A DNA stretch of 33,920 bases from JANXXV01 sp038200305 (GTDB lineage: Bacteria > Acidobacteriota > Terriglobia > Bryobacterales > Bryobacteraceae), in NCBI GenBank assembly GCA_038200305.1, contig JBBPYD010000019.1, positions 1 through 33,920 on the forward strand, read 5' to 3'. Positions within the stretch are counted from its first letter, which is position 1. Each line of letters begins with the position of its first letter. Under the pieces are notes generated by a model. It worked only from the letters and a program-made list of their open reading frames with translations, did no database searches and was not told the DNA's origin. Of the stretch, positions 31,556-33,920 are shown one piece after another. The position numbers and the translations under genes were made by a program.

Positions 31556-33214
31556 ATGCAACTTCGACTCTTTGCACTCCTCGGTTCCCTTTGCTTTCTG
31601 GCGGGCGCGCAGAATTTGCCTCCGATTCCAGAGACTGTGATTCACGAAGCCAATGTCGCCTATTCCAACGTCGGCGGCAAGATGGAGATGGACATTGTGC
31701 GTCCACGGCAGGGAACGGCTGAACCTCGGCCCGCGATTGTGTTGGTGCATGGCGGTGGATTCCGCGCAGGCAACCGCCAGAGTTATTTGCCCGTTGCGAT
31801 CCGGCTTGCCGAGCGGGGCTATGTGGCGGCCACGGTGAGCTACCGATTAGCGCCGCGAAATCAGTTTCCCGCGCCGGTGCATGACGTGAAGGCGGCTGTT
31901 CGATTTTTGCGCGCCAATGCGGCGAAGTATGGAATCGATCCGGAACGCATCGGGGCGATGGGCGGAAGCGCCGGTGGTCATTTGGTGTTGTTCCTTGGAC
32001 TGACGGGGGGCGTGGAAGAGTTTGAAGGATCGGGGCCGAACCGGGAATTTTCGAGCCGCGTATCGTGCGTGGTGGACTACTACGGACCGACGGATTTCAC
32101 GCAGTCTTATTCGAAGAGCGTGGATGCGGCGGCGGTGCTTCCTCAGTTCCTGGGGGGCGATCTGGACCACAACCGCGCGGCGCATATCCGGGCGAGTCCC
32201 CTGAACTGGGTGACTCCGAATGCGGTTCCGATCCTTTCGATTCATGGGACCAAGGATACCTACGTTGCGTATGAACAGTCGTTATGGCTGATGGAAAGGC
32301 TGATTGCGGCTGGTGTGCCGGCGGAACTCGAATCGATTCCGGGGGCTGGGCATGGATTCAAGGGCGCGGATGCGGAGCGGGCGGAGAAACGAGCGTTTGA
32401 ATTTTTCGATAAACAGTTGAAGGAGCGTGTGCCGCAACGGCATATTTTGATTTCGGATCATGGTCCGAATGGTGAGATTGCGGCGATGGAATGGCCATCG
32501 GGAAAAGTCTTGTGGACGAAGCCGAACGAGCACAGCCACGACGTGCAAGCGCTGCCGGACGGGCATGTTTTGTTCACGCTTGGATCGAAGAAAGAAGTGG
32601 AGGAATTGGATGGGAATCATCAGGTTGTCTGGAGTTATGGTCCGGCTGAGGGACTGGAGCATCCGTTGAGCGCGCAACGGATGGCTAATGGCAACACGCT
32701 GATTGGAGACGCGAAGCTGGGGCGCGTGATTGAGGTGACGCCGGACAAGCGGATCGTGTGGAAGTACGAGAGTCCGGATATTGCGAATATGCGGATGCGG
32801 AACAGCCATCGGACGGATCAAGGGACCACGCTGATAGCGGTGGAGGCGGAAGCGAAGATCATTGAGGTGGATCGGGACGGGAAAGTTGTATGGTCGTGGC
32901 AGGCGCCGAATGGAAAGAACCGGCGCGCTTACCAGGCGCGGCGGCTGGCGAACGGAAACACGCTGATTTGTATTTCCGATCCGGGTGAGATTGTCGAGGT
33001 GGACCCCGGTGGGAAGGTGGTCCGGTCGATTGCGGGGGCGCGGCCCGATATTCAGCTTGGGTGGACATCCGGATTTGTGCAGTTGCCGGGTGGTGGTTTG
33101 CTGCTGGCCGATTACACGGGGCGGCGGCTGGTCGAGTTGGATGCAGCCGGGAAGGTGGTGAATGAGCTGCCGACGGGTTCGCGGACGATTGCGAGCGTGG
33201 AGTTGATTCCGTAG
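31556..33214 (+). CDS. Secreted alpha/beta-hydrolase (esterase) fused to a beta-propeller
   Basis: A 552-residue protein. Signal peptide about 1-18. The hydrolase domain (about 28-290) has the oxyanion motif HGGG (65-68), nucleophile S138 in GGSAGG, D234 in GTKDTYV and H266 in GAGHGF: a complete BD-FAE/carboxylesterase-type triad. Residues ~295-552 form repeated blades with 'G-I-E-D--GK-VW-W' strands (GEIAAMEWPSGKVLWTKP, GRVIEVTPDKRIVWKYESP, AKIIEVDRDGKVVWSWQAP, GEIVEVDPGGKVVRSI) and 'LANGNTLI' turns, like PQQ-type or arylsulfotransferase-type propellers. The propeller may bind substrate. The gene probably forms an operon with the preceding one. The ester substrate is unknown, with plant polysaccharide esters possible. 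Confidence 0.88.
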   Translation: MQLRLFALLGSLCFLAGAQNLPPIPETVIHEANVAYSNVGGKMEMDIVRPRQGTAEPRPAIVLVHGGGFRAGNRQSYLPVAIRLAERGYVAATVSYRLAPRNQFPAPVHDVKAAVRFLRANAAKYGIDPERIGAMGGSAGGHLVLFLGLTGGVEEFEGSGPNREFSSRVSCVVDYYGPTDFTQSYSKSVDAAAVLPQFLGGDLDHNRAAHIRASPLNWVTPNAVPILSIHGTKDTYVAYEQSLWLMERLIAAGVPAELESIPGAGHGFKGADAERAEKRAFEFFDKQLKERVPQRHILISDHGPNGEIAAMEWPSGKVLWTKPNEHSHDVQALPDGHVLFTLGSKKEVEELDGNHQVVWSYGPAEGLEHPLSAQRMANGNTLIGDAKLGRVIEVTPDKRIVWKYESPDIANMRMRNSHRTDQGTTLIAVEAEAKIIEVDRDGKVVWSWQAPNGKNRRAYQARRLANGNTLICISDPGEIVEVDPGGKVVRSIAGARPDIQLGWTSGFVQLPGGGLLLADYTGRRLVELDAAGKVVNELPTGSRTIASVELIP

Positions 33215-33254
33215 GGGGACGTGGCCGTGGCTGGTATGAAGTAGAAAGAAAGTC

Positions 33255-33400
33255 ATGACCTACAAGGGATATCAAGCGCGGGCGTGAACACCCGAGACGT
33301 GATTACGTTTCAAGGTTCTTCTGTGCCGGAACTGAAACAGGCGTTTGAGGATTCGGTGGATGACTACCTCGATTTCTGCGCATCGCGAGGAGAAGACTGA
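33255..33400 (+). pseudogene. HicB-type antitoxin remnant
   Basis: ATG 33255 gives MTYKGYQARA then a stop, the usual HicB start. In another frame, from 33284, NTRDVITFQGSSVPELKQAF and EDSVDDYLDFCASRGED follow to the TGA at 33398-33400. The short segment that should join them is deleted with a frameshift, and the C-terminal DNA-binding helix region after RGE is missing. No hicA toxin is recognisable on either side. Confidence 0.75.
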
Positions 33401-33519
33401 ATGCGTATGGGATGGAGAAACTAAAGCCGGCTAGGGATCGCGTTACTGTCGGTAGCTCCGCTGCAACTCCGGTGGAAAATGTAGTGAGCGCGAGAAGGCC
33501 GAGTCCTGGGCAGGTTCTG

Positions 33520-33652
33520 TCACGCCTCGCCGAGTTCCGCGAGAACTTCGGCGTATAGATCGGGTCCAATCCAGAACCGAGCAATTTGGATCAATTCGTC
33601 GAGCACGGGTTTGGCCACCTCGATCAGCCCAGCCCGTTTTGCTCTAGCTAGT
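33520..33652 (-). pseudogene. C-terminal fragment of a DUF3368 PIN-like toxin
   Basis: Minus-strand reading gives ALARAKRAGLIEVAKPVLDE and then LIQIARFWIGPDLYAEVLAE up to LGEA and a stop. This is the conserved end of DUF3368 proteins, PIN-like putative ribonucleases of toxin-antitoxin pairs. The frame closes with TAA immediately upstream, so the catalytic N-terminal part is gone. The break lies within about 15 bases of the palindrome preceding the IS630-type gene. Confidence 0.7.
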
Positions 33653-33663
33653 GCTTACTTGCA

Positions 33664-33683
33664 TTAATACATTTTTGTATTAA
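33664..33683. repeat. Perfect inverted repeat TTAATACA-TTTT-TGTATTAA
   Basis: Two 8-bp arms with a 4-nt centre, 12 bases upstream of the transposase start. It could be part of the insertion element's left end, an operator, or a terminator-like structure for the broken gene on the left. IS630 elements insert at TA, which is abundant here, but the true boundary cannot be fixed without the other end. Confidence 0.5.
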
Positions 33684-33694
33684 AAAGTTTGGAG

Positions 33695-33920
33695 ATGCCA
33701 AGGCATGCTCCTGTACTGGAATGCTCCGCAGAGGTTAAGAATCGTTTACTGGCCACCAGCAAGAGCCGGGCGGAAGAGATGCGGGCGGTTGAACGAGCGC
33801 GCATCATTCTGGCTTGCTTGGATGGGAAAGAAATTCAGCAAGTAGCGCGCGAGCTGAAGATCTCCGTCCCAACGGTGAGCAAGTGGCGAAAACGATTCGC
33901 GCAGCGAGGCTTGGATGGCT
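33695..33920 (+). CDS. IS630-family transposase, N-terminal part, cut by the window end
   Basis: Open from ATG 33695 to the last base without a stop: MPRHAPVLECSAEVKNRLLA, RAVERARIILACLDGKEIQQ, VARELKISVPTVSKWRKRF and AQRGLDG. The RA-IIL--DG---- motif followed by a helix-turn-helix (VARELKISVPTVSKWRKRF) is the DNA-binding start of IS630/Tc1-type transposases. The DDE catalytic domain lies beyond the window. GGAG sits directly against the ATG. Adjacent gene remnants suggest this element or its relatives have disrupted the region. Confidence 0.85.
   Translation, partial: MPRHAPVLECSAEVKNRLLATSKSRAEEMRAVERARIILACLDGKEIQQVARELKISVPTVSKWRKRFAQRGLDG

Noticed and set aside
32282..33256. Minus-strand 324-codon ORF over the esterase-propeller gene
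   Set aside because: Antisense shadow rich in Arg/His/Pro; the plus strand has a full catalytic triad and regular blades.
33303..33584. Minus-strand 93-codon ORF near the right end
   Set aside because: It is out of frame with the DUF3368 fragment and antisense to the hicB remnant; no recognisable product.
1..33920. CRISPR array, rRNA operon or prophage
   Set aside because: No regularly spaced short repeats, no rRNA-like sequence and no phage structural genes were seen on either strand.

Overview
The window looks like chromosome from an Acidobacteriota bacterium, probably of the Bryobacterales / Solibacter type. The evidence is two VWFA-related Acidobacterial-type proteins, a 'TSAK..AANRANGQKS' family protein, two winged-helix/TPR membrane regulators, a GH144-like glucoamylase-family protein, a PEP-CTERM protein and many secreted proteins. 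Taxonomy is inferred from protein content; no rRNA is present.

Layout. 1-0.54 kb: ParD-like antitoxin and a twice-frameshifted parE. 0.76-2.56 kb: a near-consensus promoter driving tatA-tatC. 2.6-3.5 kb: a small coiled-coil protein and a class I methyltransferase. 3.56-6.48 kb: tRNA-Ala(CGC) followed after 11 nt by dcd, then dut and thyX, giving three successive steps dCTP to dUTP to dUMP to dTMP. 6.6-13.3 kb: a sortase locus. A secreted protein ending in an LPTTAS sorting-like signal, a VWA protein and a class D-like sortase run rightward. A GlsB-like membrane protein, a SYLF protein, a second VWA protein and a second LPETAS-ended paralogue run leftward. An XRE-type regulator is divergent from the last of these. 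13.25-19.1 kb: GT87-like glycosyltransferase, HGSNAT-like membrane acyltransferase, malic enzyme (one frameshift) and a secreted VOC/mutarotase-like fusion. 19.1-19.8 kb: a convergent gene built partly on a 171-bp repeat. 20.3-25 kb: two winged-helix/TPR regulators, a secreted protein and a decayed copy of the GH144-like gene. 25.5-33.2 kb: PEP-CTERM protein, subtilisin-like protease, the intact GH144-like enzyme, a membrane-anchored protein and an esterase/beta-propeller fusion. 33.25-33.92 kb: hicB and DUF3368 (PIN-type toxin) remnants next to the start of an IS630-type transposase.

How the parts fit. The most distinctive unit is the sortase locus: two paralogous LPxTA-ended secreted proteins, each paired with its own VWA protein, around one sortase in a presumed diderm, with a linked regulator and repeated TTAACC elements in the control region. 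The window also holds a PEP-CTERM (exosortase-type) substrate and the Tat translocase, so three export or anchoring routes are represented. Both ends carry toxin-antitoxin debris. Some single-base frameshifts (parE, malic enzyme) could be real decay or sequencing/assembly errors; the sequence alone cannot tell.
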